Of a stretch of DNA of 64,000 bases, positions 34,079 through 42,743 are shown piece by piece. Positions within the stretch are counted from its first letter, which is position 1. Every line of letters starts with the position of its first letter. The position numbers were made by a program, and so were the translations under genes. The notes beneath the pieces were generated by a model that was not told the DNA's origin, searched no databases, and saw nothing but the letters and a program-made list of their open reading frames with translations. The stretch is from positions 96,100-160,099 of the forward strand of contig JBGAFI010000011.1 of assembly GCA_044227325.1 (NCBI GenBank), in the 5' to 3' direction. The stretch is from PFJX01 sp044227325 (lineage in GTDB: Bacteria; Pseudomonadota; Gammaproteobacteria; Burkholderiales; Thiobacillaceae).

Positions 34079-34289
34079 AAACAATATCACCATGTCGAAA
34101 GGCTTTGATTCTATAGCGTGGGCATTCCCCCCAATACCCCGCATCAAATCCAGGCTTTAAGTCTGTCGGGTTTTGTCTGTAAAATAGCGGCTTTTGTTAA
34201 GCTGGCTAAGTTGCGAACTCGACCGGGATATCCGGTTTATCCAACCAGCCGGACCATGAATATTTCATCCCTCAGGCAGGACAGATTTT

Positions 34290-34889
34290 ATGAGCGAAAC
34301 AAGCGTTGATTCCTCCAAACGCCGCTTTCTGGTGACGATGAGTTCGGCCGTGGGGGGCGTCGCCGCCCTCGGCGTGGCGTCGCCTTTCGTGCTGAGCATG
34401 ATGCCGAGCGCGCGCGCCAAGGCGGCCGGCGCGCCGGTGGAAGTGGACCTGTCGAAAGTGGAGCCTGGCATGCTGCTGGCCGTCGAGTGGCGCGGCAAGC
34501 CGGTTTGGGTGGTGAACCGCACCAAGGAAATGCTGGACATGCTGTCCAAGCATGACGACAAGCTGACCGACCCGGCCTCGGAAAACACCAGCCAACAACC
34601 CGACTATTGCAAGAACCCCACCCGCTCCATCAAGCCGGAATACCTGATCGTGGTCGGCATCTGCACCCACCTGGGGTGCTCGCCCACCTTCCGCAAGGAG
34701 CTCGGCCCCGCCGACCTGGGCGCAGATTGGCCCGGCGGCTGGTTCTGCCCCTGCCACGGTTCGCGCTTCGACCTGGCCGCGCGCGTGTTCAACGGTTCTC
34801 CGGCCCCGACCAACCTGGTGATTCCGCCCCACAAGTACCTGTCCGAGACCATGGTGCTGGTCGGCGAAGACCAGGGCGCGGCCGCCTGA
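34290..34889 (+). CDS. petA: Ubiquinol-cytochrome c reductase, Rieske iron-sulfur subunit
   Basis: A 199-residue protein. A Tat-like N-terminus 'SSKRRFLVTMSSAVGGVAAL' forms the membrane anchor. The [2Fe-2S] motifs are CTHLGC (C125, H127, C130) and CPCHGS (C153, C155, H156), with the disulfide cysteines C130 and C155 in place. AGGACAG lies nine bases before the start. It opens the petA-petB-petC operon of the bc1 complex, which takes electrons from ubiquinol to cytochrome c. Confidence 0.97.
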   Translation: MSETSVDSSKRRFLVTMSSAVGGVAALGVASPFVLSMMPSARAKAAGAPVEVDLSKVEPGMLLAVEWRGKPVWVVNRTKEMLDMLSKHDDKLTDPASENTSQQPDYCKNPTRSIKPEYLIVVGICTHLGCSPTFRKELGPADLGADWPGGWFCPCHGSRFDLAARVFNGSPAPTNLVIPPHKYLSETMVLVGEDQGAAA

Positions 34890-34910
34890 CCACGAGGGGA
34901 GACTTAAGCA

Positions 34911-36137
34911 ATGGAAAAACTACTGAACTGGGTCGATGAGCGCTTCCCGCTCACCGCTTCCTACAAGGCGCACCTGTCCGAGTACTACGCGCCGAAGAAC
35001 TTCAACTTCTGGTACTACTTCGGCTCCCTGGCCCTGCTGGTGCTGGTGATCCAGATCGTCTCCGGCATCTTCCTGACCATGCACTACAAGCCGGACGCGG
35101 CGATGGCCTTCGCTTCCGTCGAGTACATCATGCGCGACGTTGATTACGGCTGGCTGATCCGCTACATCCACTCCACCGGCGCCTCGATGTTCTTCATCGT
35201 GGTCTACCTGCACATGTTCCGCGGCCTGATCTACGGTTCCTACCGGCAACCCCGGGAACTGATCTGGCTGTTCGGCGTGATCATCTATCTGGTGCTGATG
35301 GGCGAGGCCTTCATGGGCTACCTGCTGCCCTGGGGCCAGATGTCCTACTGGGGCGCCCAGGTGATCATCAACCTGTTCGCCGCCGTGCCCCTCATCGGCA
35401 ACGATCTGTCCACCTGGATTCGTGGCGATTTCGTGGTCGGCGATGCCACCCTGAACCGCTTCTTCGCCTTCCACGTCATCGCCCTGCCCCTGGTCCTGCT
35501 GGGTTTGGTGGTGGCCCATCTGGTGGCCTTGCATGAAGTGGGCTCCAACAACCCGGACGGTGTCGAGATCAAGAAGCTCAAGGGTGAGAACGGCCATCCT
35601 CTGGACGGCATCCCGTTCCATCCCTATTACACGGTCAAGGACATCCTGGGCGTGGTGGTCTTCCTGATGGTGTTCAGCGCCATCGTGTTCTTCGCCCCGG
35701 AAATGGGCGGCTACTTCCTGGAAGCCAACAACTTCATTCCGGCCGACTCGCTGAAGACCCCGCCCCACATCGCCCCGGTCTGGTATTTCACGCCCTACTA
35801 CGCGATCCTGCGCGCGATTCCGCCCATGTTCGGCTCCCAGTTCCCCGGCGTCGCCGCGATGGGTCTGGCGGTGATGATCTTCTTCGCCCTGCCCTGGCTG
35901 GACCGCTCCCCGGTCAAATCCATCCGCTATCGCGGACCCAAGTTCAAGATCGCCCTGACCCTGTTCGTCATCGCCTTCGTCGGCCTGGGCTACCTCGGCA
36001 TTCTGCCCGCCTCCCCGCTCTACACCTGGATCGCCCGCGGCCTGTCGGTCGTCTACTTCGCCTTCTTCTTGCTGATGCCGTGGTACACCAAGAACGACTC
36101 TTACAAGCCGGTTCCGGAAAGGGTGACGAACAAATGA
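34911..36137 (+). CDS. petB: Ubiquinol-cytochrome c reductase, cytochrome b subunit
   Basis: A 408-residue integral membrane protein with eight helices. The heme ligands appear in 'IRYIHSTGASMFFIVVYLHMFRG' and 'FFAFHVIALPLVLLGLVVAHLVALHEVGS', and the quinol-site PEWY-type loop is present as 'TPPHIAPVWYFTPYYAILRAIP', with PVWY in place of PEWY. GAGGGGAG precedes the start by a normal distance. Its stop overlaps the petC start (ATGA). Confidence 0.97.
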   Translation: MEKLLNWVDERFPLTASYKAHLSEYYAPKNFNFWYYFGSLALLVLVIQIVSGIFLTMHYKPDAAMAFASVEYIMRDVDYGWLIRYIHSTGASMFFIVVYLHMFRGLIYGSYRQPRELIWLFGVIIYLVLMGEAFMGYLLPWGQMSYWGAQVIINLFAAVPLIGNDLSTWIRGDFVVGDATLNRFFAFHVIALPLVLLGLVVAHLVALHEVGSNNPDGVEIKKLKGENGHPLDGIPFHPYYTVKDILGVVVFLMVFSAIVFFAPEMGGYFLEANNFIPADSLKTPPHIAPVWYFTPYYAILRAIPPMFGSQFPGVAAMGLAVMIFFALPWLDRSPVKSIRYRGPKFKIALTLFVIAFVGLGYLGILPASPLYTWIARGLSVVYFAFFLLMPWYTKNDSYKPVPERVTNK

Positions 36138-36865
36138 AAAAGCTGCTTTTCCTGCTTCTCGCCCTGCCCGCAGCGGCATTCGCGTCCGAGGAGTCCCTGC
36201 ACCTGGACCACGCGCCGGTCAACCTGCACGACCAGGAGTCCCTGCAACGGGGCGCGCGGGTGTTCGTGAACTATTGCCTGAACTGCCACGGCGCCAGCTA
36301 CATGCGCTACAACCGCATGCAGGATTTCGGCCTCACCGAAAAGCAGATCAAGGACAACCTGCTGTTCGCCGCTGACAAGCCGGGCGAAACCATGCGCGTG
36401 GCCATGCCGGCAAAGGATGCGAAGGCCTGGTTCGGCGCCGCGCCGCCCGACCTGTCCGTGATCGCCCGTTCCCGCGGCGCCGACTGGGTCTACACCTACC
36501 TGCGCAGCTTCTATCGGGACGACACCCGCCCGACCGGCTGGAACAACCTGGTGTTCGACAAGGTCGGCATGCCCCATGTCCTGCATGAACTGCAAGGCCA
36601 GATGGCACCGGTCTATCGCACCGAGAAGAGCGAAGAAGGCCATGAGCACCAGGTGCTGGACCATCTGGAACTGATCGCGCCGGGAAAGATCACATTGGCG
36701 GAGTACGACGCCCTGGTCGGCGATCTGGTGAACTACCTGTCCTGGATGGGCGAACCCGCGAAAGGACAGCGCATGAATATCGGCTTGGCCGTGCTGTTGT
36801 TCCTGGGCGTGTTCTACATTGTCGCCTTCTATCTCAAGAAGGAATTCTGGAAAGACGTGCACTAA
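36134..36865 (+). CDS. petC: Ubiquinol-cytochrome c reductase, cytochrome c1 subunit
   Basis: A 243-residue protein with signal peptide 'MKKLLFLLLALPAAAFA'. The heme c site CLNCH is at C48-C51-H52, the axial Met lies probably in the 'HELQGQMAPVY' region, and a C-terminal anchor helix occupies 'IGLAVLLFLGVFYIVAFYL'. It is translated from an ATG overlapping the petB stop. It is the electron exit of the bc1 complex. Confidence 0.97.
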   Translation: MKKLLFLLLALPAAAFASEESLHLDHAPVNLHDQESLQRGARVFVNYCLNCHGASYMRYNRMQDFGLTEKQIKDNLLFAADKPGETMRVAMPAKDAKAWFGAAPPDLSVIARSRGADWVYTYLRSFYRDDTRPTGWNNLVFDKVGMPHVLHELQGQMAPVYRTEKSEEGHEHQVLDHLELIAPGKITLAEYDALVGDLVNYLSWMGEPAKGQRMNIGLAVLLFLGVFYIVAFYLKKEFWKDVH

Positions 36866-36885
36866 GCACGAAGGTTGAACGCCAA

Positions 36886-37485
36886 ATGATGATTCTGTAT
36901 TCGGGGACGTCCTGTCCCTTCAGTCAACGCTGCCGCATCGTCCTGCACGAAAAAGGCATGGATTTCGACATCAAGGATGTGGATCTCCAGGAAAAGTCGG
37001 ACGAGATCGCCGCGATGAATCCCTACAACCGGGTTCCCATCCTGGTCGAGCGCGATCTGACCCTGTATGAGTCCAACATCATCAACGAATACATCGACGA
37101 GCGTTTTCCGCATCCCCAGTTGATGCCCGCCGACCCGGTCATGCGCGCCCGCGCCCGCCTGTTCCTGCACAACTTCGAGAGCGACCTGTTCTCCCATCTC
37201 GGCGACATCATGCACGGCACGCCCAAGGTGGCGGAGAAGGCCCGCGCCACCGTGCGCGACAACCTGACCCAGATCGCGCCCATCTTCACCAAGCAGAAAT
37301 ACATGCTGGGCGAGGAATACTCCATGCTCGACGTGGCCATCGCGCCGCTGCTCTGGCGCCTGGATTACTTCGGCATCCAACTGCCCAAGCAGGCGACGCC
37401 GCTGCTGAAATACGCGGAGCGGCTCTTTTCCCGCCCCGCCTTCATCGAAGCGCTGACGCCCATCGAAAAAGCCATGCGCAAGTGA
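36886..37485 (+). CDS. sspA: Stringent starvation protein A (GST-fold RNA polymerase-associated)
   Basis: A 199-residue protein with a thioredoxin-like N-terminal half ('MILYSGTSCPFSQRCRIVLHEKG', 'NPYNRVPILVERDLTLYESNIINEYIDE') and a helical C-terminal half. This is the SspA form of the glutathione transferase fold. In Escherichia coli it binds RNA polymerase and alters promoter choice in stationary phase. It follows petC by 20 bp, an arrangement common in beta- and gammaproteobacteria, and overlaps sspB. Confidence 0.95.
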   Translation: MMILYSGTSCPFSQRCRIVLHEKGMDFDIKDVDLQEKSDEIAAMNPYNRVPILVERDLTLYESNIINEYIDERFPHPQLMPADPVMRARARLFLHNFESDLFSHLGDIMHGTPKVAEKARATVRDNLTQIAPIFTKQKYMLGEEYSMLDVAIAPLLWRLDYFGIQLPKQATPLLKYAERLFSRPAFIEALTPIEKAMRK

Positions 37486-37940
37486 GAAGTCCGGTGAATG
37501 GCCTGTCGCAGCAACCCTACTTTCTCCGCGCCCTCTACGAGTGGTGCGTGGACAGCAGTCTGACGCCCTATCTCACCGTGCGCGTGGATGCCCGTACCCG
37601 GGTTCCGCAAGCCTATGTGAAGGACGGCCAGATCGTCCTGAACGTGGGGCCCAACGCGGTGCGCAACATGCACATGGACAACGAGTGGGTCACCTTCTCG
37701 GCCCGTTTCGGCGGCGCCTCCCACTCCATCGAAATCCCGGTTGGCAACGTGCTTGCCATCTATGCCAAGGAAACCGGCGAAGGCATGGGATTCGAAAGCC
37801 TGCTGCCCAACCCGGATGCGGGTGACGATTTGGACGAAACCCCCACCGTTCCGCTGGAGATCGTCAGCCCGGAGCAAGGCGACAAGCCGGAACCTCCCCA
37901 GCCGCCGCGGGGCAAGCCCCAGCTCCGGGTTGTAAAGTAA
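37482..37940 (+). CDS. sspB: ClpXP protease specificity-enhancing factor SspB
   Basis: About 152 residues. The SsrA-tag-binding fold shows in 'QQPYFLRALYEWCVDSSLTPYLTVRVD', 'IVLNVGPNAVRNMHMDNEWVTFSARFGG' and 'IPVGNVLAIYAKETGEGMGF'. A flexible acidic/Pro-rich tail follows, ending in a ClpX-docking peptide of type 'PQLRVVK'. The start is non-AUG: GTG at 37482 overlapping the sspA stop, or GTG at 37494, which fits the usual family length better. Confidence 0.95.
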   Translation: MRSPVNGLSQQPYFLRALYEWCVDSSLTPYLTVRVDARTRVPQAYVKDGQIVLNVGPNAVRNMHMDNEWVTFSARFGGASHSIEIPVGNVLAIYAKETGEGMGFESLLPNPDAGDDLDETPTVPLEIVSPEQGDKPEPPQPPRGKPQLRVVK

Positions 37941-37975
37941 TCCGTTTTCCGCAACAGTCAGTCGCCGTTTCCCCT

Positions 37976-38051
<76 letters not shown>

Positions 38052-38215
38052 CCCACTCCCCAATCCTCGTCAGGACCACCCGCCGCAAGCGCGGTGGGAT
38101 CGCACCGGTGCGCCTCGGCCTCCGCTGGAACACGCAATCGTGGCAAACGAACATATTTAAAGTTTTTCATATTAGGAGTCGTTAATATTTCCACACGGCT
38201 CCCCGGCTTCATGAC

Positions 38216-38698
38216 ATGAACACACTCCATCCCTTCCGTTCCATCGCGCTACTGGCCTGTCTCCAGGTCGCCACTTCGGCCTGGGCGGGATTCGACGAGG
38301 GCCTGAGCGCCTATACCAGCGGGGATTTCGATACCGCATTCCGGGAATTCACCGTGATGGCGCAAAAAGACGACACGGAATCCAAGTACATGCTGGGCAT
38401 GCTCTACGAGGAAGGCCAGGGCGTGGCCAAGGACGATGTCCAAGCCGCCTACTGGTATGCCCGCGCGGCGGAAAAGGGCTTCGTGGATGCCTACTTCGCC
38501 CTCGGACAGCTGTTCGTGCACCGCAAGGGTGACCGGCAGGACCGCATGGCCGCCCACCATTGGTTCAGCCTGGCGAAGGAATACGGGCATCGTCTGGCGG
38601 ACCAGGAAATGCAGCGCAATCTGGCGGCAATGCCACCGGACATGGCGGAGATGGCCAGGAACCGATTTCGCGACCGGCGCCTTGCCCACAGCCAATAA
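38216..38698 (+). CDS. Secreted Sel1-repeat protein
   Basis: A 160-residue protein with a signal peptide cleaved about 'TSAWA-GF'. Two to three Sel1-like/TPR helices follow: 'AYTSGDFDTAFREFTVMAQ', 'SKYMLGMLYEEGQGVAKDDVQAAYWYARAAEKG' and 'AYFALGQLFVHRKGDRQDRMAAHHWFSLAKEYG'. These repeats mediate protein-protein contacts in the periplasm; partners are unknown. It is alone on its strand and ends at a strong bidirectional terminator. Confidence 0.88.
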   Translation: MNTLHPFRSIALLACLQVATSAWAGFDEGLSAYTSGDFDTAFREFTVMAQKDDTESKYMLGMLYEEGQGVAKDDVQAAYWYARAAEKGFVDAYFALGQLFVHRKGDRQDRMAAHHWFSLAKEYGHRLADQEMQRNLAAMPPDMAEMARNRFRDRRLAHSQ

Positions 38699-38707
38699 AC
38701 CTTGATC

Positions 38708-38749
38708 CCCCAATGAAAAGAGCCCGTGTCCGGGCTCTTTTCATTGGGG
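38708..38749. terminator. Bidirectional intrinsic terminator
   Basis: A perfect 19-bp stem, CCCCAATGAAAAGAGCCCG with its complement, around loop TGTC. The lower stem gives A-tract/T-tract runs (AAAAG...CTTTT) in both directions. It lies between the convergent Sel1 and OmpA-family genes and should terminate both. Confidence 0.9.
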
Positions 38750-38758
38750 CGGCGGCGA

Positions 38759-40267
38759 TTACTCCAGAACCACCAACACCACGCGCCGGTTCCGGCTGCG
38801 GCCTTCCCGCGTCTTGTTATCCGCCACCGGCTTGGATTCGCCATAGGCCGCGACGGCGAGACGATGCAGGGGGATCCCCGCCTCCTGGTTCAGATAATCC
38901 CGCACCGCCTGCGCCCGTTCCCGCGACAGACGCAAGTTGACCGCGGCGCTGCCGAAGCTGTCCGTGTGGCCCTGAATCTCAATGAAGACGCCCTTGTTTT
39001 CCGACTTCAACTTGTTGGCGAAATCGTTCAACTGCTGTTTCGCCGACTCGTTCAGCTTGGCTTCCTTGAAACCGAAGTTGGTGATTTCATCGGACAGGAT
39101 GGTTTCGAAGACCAGTTTGCCTTCCGCCAGCTTGCCTGCTTCGCGCGCGCGCGCCAGGGCTTCCAGCGCGGTGCTGGACGCCTTGTCGTTCTCGAGTTCG
39201 GTGCGGGAAAGCCGCTCGCTCTGACCCTTGATCAACTCCTGCACCATGGTCAGACGCAGCCCGGATTCCGCCAGAACCTTCTCGCCGTCCTCCACACGCT
39301 TGTGGGCCTCGTCGAGGCTGGCGTTCACTTCGCCGACCCGGTTGTCGACCAGGGTGATGGCCTCGCTATTCGCATCGGCCTTTTGCCGGACCAGGGCCAA
39401 TTCCGTCTGCAATGCGCCGATCTTCAGATCCGTCGCATGCAACAAGGCATCCTGGGCCTGTCCTCTTTGCACGGTGGCGGCCAGACCGGATTCCAGCGCG
39501 GAAAGACGGCTATCCGCGGCGTTCAGCGCGCCGTTCCGGTCCTCGAATTTCTTATCGATCTCGGCAAGCAGCGCACCGGTCGCGTCCGCGTTTACCGGTT
39601 GCGCGCCCGACCTGGCATCAGGCATGGCGGGCTGTTTCTCCGGAGGAGGTGGAGAAGGAGACCGCTCGGATTCCGGCGGAGAGGGAGGCTCGGCGGCTAC
39701 CGGGGAGGACAGCGACTCGCTCTTGACCTCCGCCGCTCCCATTCCGGCGTCGCTGGACAGCGGGGCCTTGGCCACGTTGTTTTCCAGAACACCCAGGCGT
39801 CCTTCGGCGGCCATCAGGCCGGCGACCGCGCCATCGAGACGACGGTTTGCGGCATCGAGACGGATATCCAGACCTTTGAGGTGTTGAACGGTTTGCGCCG
39901 CCTCGGCCTTGTCCGTGTCGATGCGCAGATGCACGTCGGACAAGTCCGCCGCGAGACGATCCACACCGTGTCCGGTCTCCCGCAATGCCGCCTCGCTTGC
40001 GTCGATCCGCGCGCCCAGCGAGGCGCCGGTCCGCTCCATGCGATCCATGCGGGCTTCCACTTCCAGAAGGCGCTTGGCCTGAGTGTCGAGACCCGTCGTG
40101 AGGGTGTTGAACCAGGATTCCAGCGCAACGATGCGCTGATCGTATTGGCCCACTTCCTTGTGGACGTATTCCGGCGTCGCGCACCCGCCCAGGGACAAAG
40201 CGACCAGCGCGGACAGGAGTGACAGGCGGGTTTGCGGTCTGGACAGGGAAATTCGACTGGCTTTCAT
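38759..40267 (-). CDS. OmpA-family lipoprotein with long coiled-coil stalk
   Basis: About 502 residues from the ATG at 40267; upstream in-frame starts would put residues before the signal. The signal peptide ends with lipobox LSLGGC. A long coiled-coil region (about 40-170 and 230-370) is broken by a Pro/Ser/Glu-rich stretch ('PPSPPESERSPSPPPPEKQP'). The C-terminal OmpA peptidoglycan-binding domain shows 'FIEIQGHTDSFGSAAVNLRLS' and 'AAYGESKPVADNKTREGRSRNRRV', with the NxxLSxxRA-type diaminopimelate contacts. It probably tethers the outer membrane to peptidoglycan. Confidence 0.92.
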   Translation of the reverse strand: MKASRISLSRPQTRLSLLSALVALSLGGCATPEYVHKEVGQYDQRIVALESWFNTLTTGLDTQAKRLLEVEARMDRMERTGASLGARIDASEAALRETGHGVDRLAADLSDVHLRIDTDKAEAAQTVQHLKGLDIRLDAANRRLDGAVAGLMAAEGRLGVLENNVAKAPLSSDAGMGAAEVKSESLSSPVAAEPPSPPESERSPSPPPPEKQPAMPDARSGAQPVNADATGALLAEIDKKFEDRNGALNAADSRLSALESGLAATVQRGQAQDALLHATDLKIGALQTELALVRQKADANSEAITLVDNRVGEVNASLDEAHKRVEDGEKVLAESGLRLTMVQELIKGQSERLSRTELENDKASSTALEALARAREAGKLAEGKLVFETILSDEITNFGFKEAKLNESAKQQLNDFANKLKSENKGVFIEIQGHTDSFGSAAVNLRLSRERAQAVRDYLNQEAGIPLHRLAVAAYGESKPVADNKTREGRSRNRRVVLVVLE

Positions 40268-40380
40268 TTCTGTGGGTCTCCCGGTTATCGGTAAAACGGG
40301 TGCATGACGGCTGGCAGGCGATGCATTATGCAACTCGACGATGAATTCATTAAGTGGAAACCATTCCCTCCGCAAATCCC

Positions 40381-40776
40381 ATGACTCCGATCACATCCAC
40401 ATCCTGTCCTTGCGGATCGGGCCAACCGCATGCCCGCTGCTGCGCGCCCCTGATGCTGGGCGAGTCTCTCCCCGCCAGCGCGGAGGCACTCATGCGGTCC
40501 CGCTATTGCGCGTATGTTCTGGAGGACGAAGCCTATCTGCTCGCCACCTGGCACCCGCGCACGCGGCCGCCCGCGCTGGAATTGAAGCGGGAGCCCCGCC
40601 CGAAATGGCTTGGGCTGAAGATATTGGCCAGGCAGAACGCGGATGAGGCGCACGCCCGGGTGGAATTCGTGGCCCGCTACAAAATCGGCGGACGCGCCTT
40701 CCGGCTTCATGAAAACAGCCGATTCGAGCGGCTGGACGGGCGTTGGCTCTATCTGGACGGCGATGTCTCTGAATAG
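40381..40776 (+). CDS. ychJ: YchJ-family (UPF0225) SEC-C motif protein
   Basis: A 131-residue protein. The zinc-binding SEC-C motif CPCGSGQPHARCC lies at the N-terminus, then 'ALMRSRYCAYVLEDEAYLLATWHP' and an NTF2-like body ending 'RWLYLDGDV'. The ATG at 40381 puts the SEC-C motif about nine residues from the start as in relatives; an upstream ATG at 40354 is less likely. Molecular role unknown. Confidence 0.93.
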   Translation: MTPITSTSCPCGSGQPHARCCAPLMLGESLPASAEALMRSRYCAYVLEDEAYLLATWHPRTRPPALELKREPRPKWLGLKILARQNADEAHARVEFVARYKIGGRAFRLHENSRFERLDGRWLYLDGDVSE

Positions 40777-40868
40777 TCTCCTTCAATCCATTTCCCGAGC
40801 GGCTAAACTGAAACAAGCGGGTGGATAGACACCGCCCCTGACGCCAATGCAGAGCGAGGAGAACACCG

Positions 40869-41114
40869 ATGGAAACACATATCGAAGATCAGGGCGCCTA
40901 TCGCAACGAGCGCCGTCGGCATCACCACCTGAGAAGCATCTACGACGACGCCCGAGTGCGCATAGACCACTTTTTCCACTCCGGCACCGACTGGGCGAAC
41001 AGCCCCATGGATTACCTGGCCCACCGGGTCATCCACGAAGCCTATCCGGGGCTGACGCCTCAGGATGTGCGCACCCTGGTGGTCGCCATCGAGCGACGCT
41101 ATCAGACGGTCTAG
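40869..41114 (+). CDS. Small hypothetical protein
   Basis: An 81-residue acidic/His-rich protein (ERRRHHHLRSIYDDARVRIDHFF). GAGGAG lies before the start. The predicted helices and the phrase 'PMDYLAHRVIHEAYPGLTPQDVRTLVVAIERRY' suggest a folded helical protein. No family is recognised. It is followed 71 bp later by the SirB2-like gene. Confidence 0.68.
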   Translation: METHIEDQGAYRNERRRHHHLRSIYDDARVRIDHFFHSGTDWANSPMDYLAHRVIHEAYPGLTPQDVRTLVVAIERRYQTV

Positions 41115-41184
41115 GCGGGAGGACAAGGTAGCGGAGACAGCGCGCGGGGTAAGATGCCTACCCCCTTGGCTGGAAGTTTCGTTC

Positions 41185-41568
41185 ATGGACTACGCTGTTC
41201 TTCGCGGGGTGCACATCGGCACCGTGCATGCGACGCTGATCCTGTTCCTGTTGCGCGCCTACTGGATGTCGACCGACTCGCCCCGGCTGCGTGACCGTTG
41301 GGTGCGGGTCGTTCCCCATGTCAACGACAGTCTGCTGCTGTTCACCGCCGTCGCCATGCTCGCGGTGGGCGGTCTGAATCCCCTGGAACAGCCCTGGCTG
41401 CTGGCCAAGATCGTTGGCCTGCTCGCCTACATCGGCTTGGGCACCATCGCCCTCAAGCGGGGCAGGACCAAGGCGGTGCGAATCCAGGCCCTGGTCGCGG
41501 CCTTGGGCGTGTTCACCTATATCGTCGCCGTCGCCGTCACCAAACAGGTCATTCCCGGAACGAGTTGA
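41185..41568 (+). CDS. SirB2-family membrane protein
   Basis: A 127-residue protein with four membrane helices ('LRGVHIGTVHATLILFLLRAYWM', 'PHVNDSLLLFTAVAML', 'WLLAKIVGLLAYIGLGTIAL', 'ALVAALGVFTYIVAVAVTK') and the His/Asp pattern of the SirB2 family. Function is not established; some relatives have been linked to invasion-gene regulation. It ends 2 bp before the M20 hydrolase gene. Confidence 0.85.
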   Translation: MDYAVLRGVHIGTVHATLILFLLRAYWMSTDSPRLRDRWVRVVPHVNDSLLLFTAVAMLAVGGLNPLEQPWLLAKIVGLLAYIGLGTIALKRGRTKAVRIQALVAALGVFTYIVAVAVTKQVIPGTS

Positions 41569-41570
41569 AC

Positions 41571-42743
41571 ATGAAAGTCCCGCCCCAGATCCAGAGCAGC
41601 CGCAAACATCTTGTGGCTCTGCGCCACGATATCCATGCCCATCCCGAACTGGCTTTCGACGAACACCGGACCAGCGACAAGGTCGCCGCGTTTTTGCAGG
41701 CGCGCGGCATAGAAACCCATCGCGGCCTGGCCGGCACCGGCGTGGTGGGCATCCTGCGCAATGGCGACAGCCCGCGCGCCATCGCCCTGCGCGCCGACAT
41801 GGACGCCCTGCCGGTGCTGGAGCAGAACCTGTTCCCGCACCGCTCCCGCCACGACGGCCGCATGCACGCCTGCGGCCATGACGGCCACACCGCCATGTTG
41901 CTGGGCGCGGCGGAGTACCTGGCGGCCCATGGCAACTTCGATGGCACCGTGGTGTTCATCTTCCAGCCCGCCGAGGAGACCGATGGCGGCGCCCGGGTGA
42001 TGATAGAGGAAGGTCTGTTCGAGCGGTTTCCGGTGGACGCGGTGTACGGCATGCACAATTGGCCCGGCCTGCCCGCCGGCCAGTTCGCCGTCCACGACGG
42101 CCCGGTCATGGCCTGCGCCGACCAGTTCGACATTCTGCTCAAGGGCCACGGCGCCCACGCCGCCATGCCGCACCAGGGACGCGACCCGCTCATCGCCGGC
42201 GCGGCCCTGGCGCAGGCCTTGCAGACCGTGGTGAGCCGAACCCTGGATCCGCTCGATTCCGGCGTGCTGTCCATCACCCGTTTTTTCGCCGGCGGCGAGG
42301 CCTACAACATCATTCCGTCCGAAGCGCGCATCGGCGGCACCGTGCGCGCCTTCCGGCCGGAAGTGGAAGACGCCATCGAGGAGGCGATGGAGCGCATCTG
42401 CGCCGGCGTCGCCGCCAGCCACGGCGTGCAGGCGACGCTGGACTACCGGCGCGGCTACCCGCCCACGGTCAACACCGGCGCCGAGGCGGCGCAATGCCGA
42501 CAGGTGCTGAGCGAACTGGTGGGCGCCGACAACGTGCGCGCCGATGCGCGTCCGTCCATGGGCGCGGAGGATTTCGCCTACATGCTGCGCGAGAAGCCCG
42601 GCTGCTACGTCTGGATCGGCAACGGCATGGCGGAAGGCGGCTGCATGCTGCACAACCCGCGCTACGACTTCAACGACGACATCCTGACTCTGGGCGCGAC
42701 CTACTGGGTGAAACTGGCGGAGACCCTGCTTCAGGCGGCTTGA
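41571..42743 (+). CDS. M20-family amidohydrolase (hippurate/N-acyl amino acid hydrolase type)
   Basis: A 390-residue dizinc hydrolase. It has 'LRHDIHAHPELAFDE', the metal motif 'MHACGHDGHTAMLLGAA', the base/ligand pair 'FQPAEE', 'YGMHNWPGLPAG' and a C-terminal 'PSMGAEDFAYML'. These are the signature of bacterial aminoacylase/hippuricase enzymes that cleave N-acyl amino acids or similar amides. The specific substrate cannot be told. The 3' end overlaps the convergent HD-GYP gene by 13 bp. Confidence 0.93.
   Translation: MKVPPQIQSSRKHLVALRHDIHAHPELAFDEHRTSDKVAAFLQARGIETHRGLAGTGVVGILRNGDSPRAIALRADMDALPVLEQNLFPHRSRHDGRMHACGHDGHTAMLLGAAEYLAAHGNFDGTVVFIFQPAEETDGGARVMIEEGLFERFPVDAVYGMHNWPGLPAGQFAVHDGPVMACADQFDILLKGHGAHAAMPHQGRDPLIAGAALAQALQTVVSRTLDPLDSGVLSITRFFAGGEAYNIIPSEARIGGTVRAFRPEVEDAIEEAMERICAGVAASHGVQATLDYRRGYPPTVNTGAEAAQCRQVLSELVGADNVRADARPSMGAEDFAYMLREKPGCYVWIGNGMAEGGCMLHNPRYDFNDDILTLGATYWVKLAETLLQAA

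Noticed and set aside
34150..34290. Sigma-70 promoter of petABC
   Set aside because: TTTAAG and TAAAAT with an 18-bp gap can be picked out before petA, but the boxes are weak and several other pairs fit as well.
34920..36179. Minus-strand frame opposite cytochrome b
   Set aside because: A His/Gln/Asp-rich shadow of a highly conserved membrane gene.
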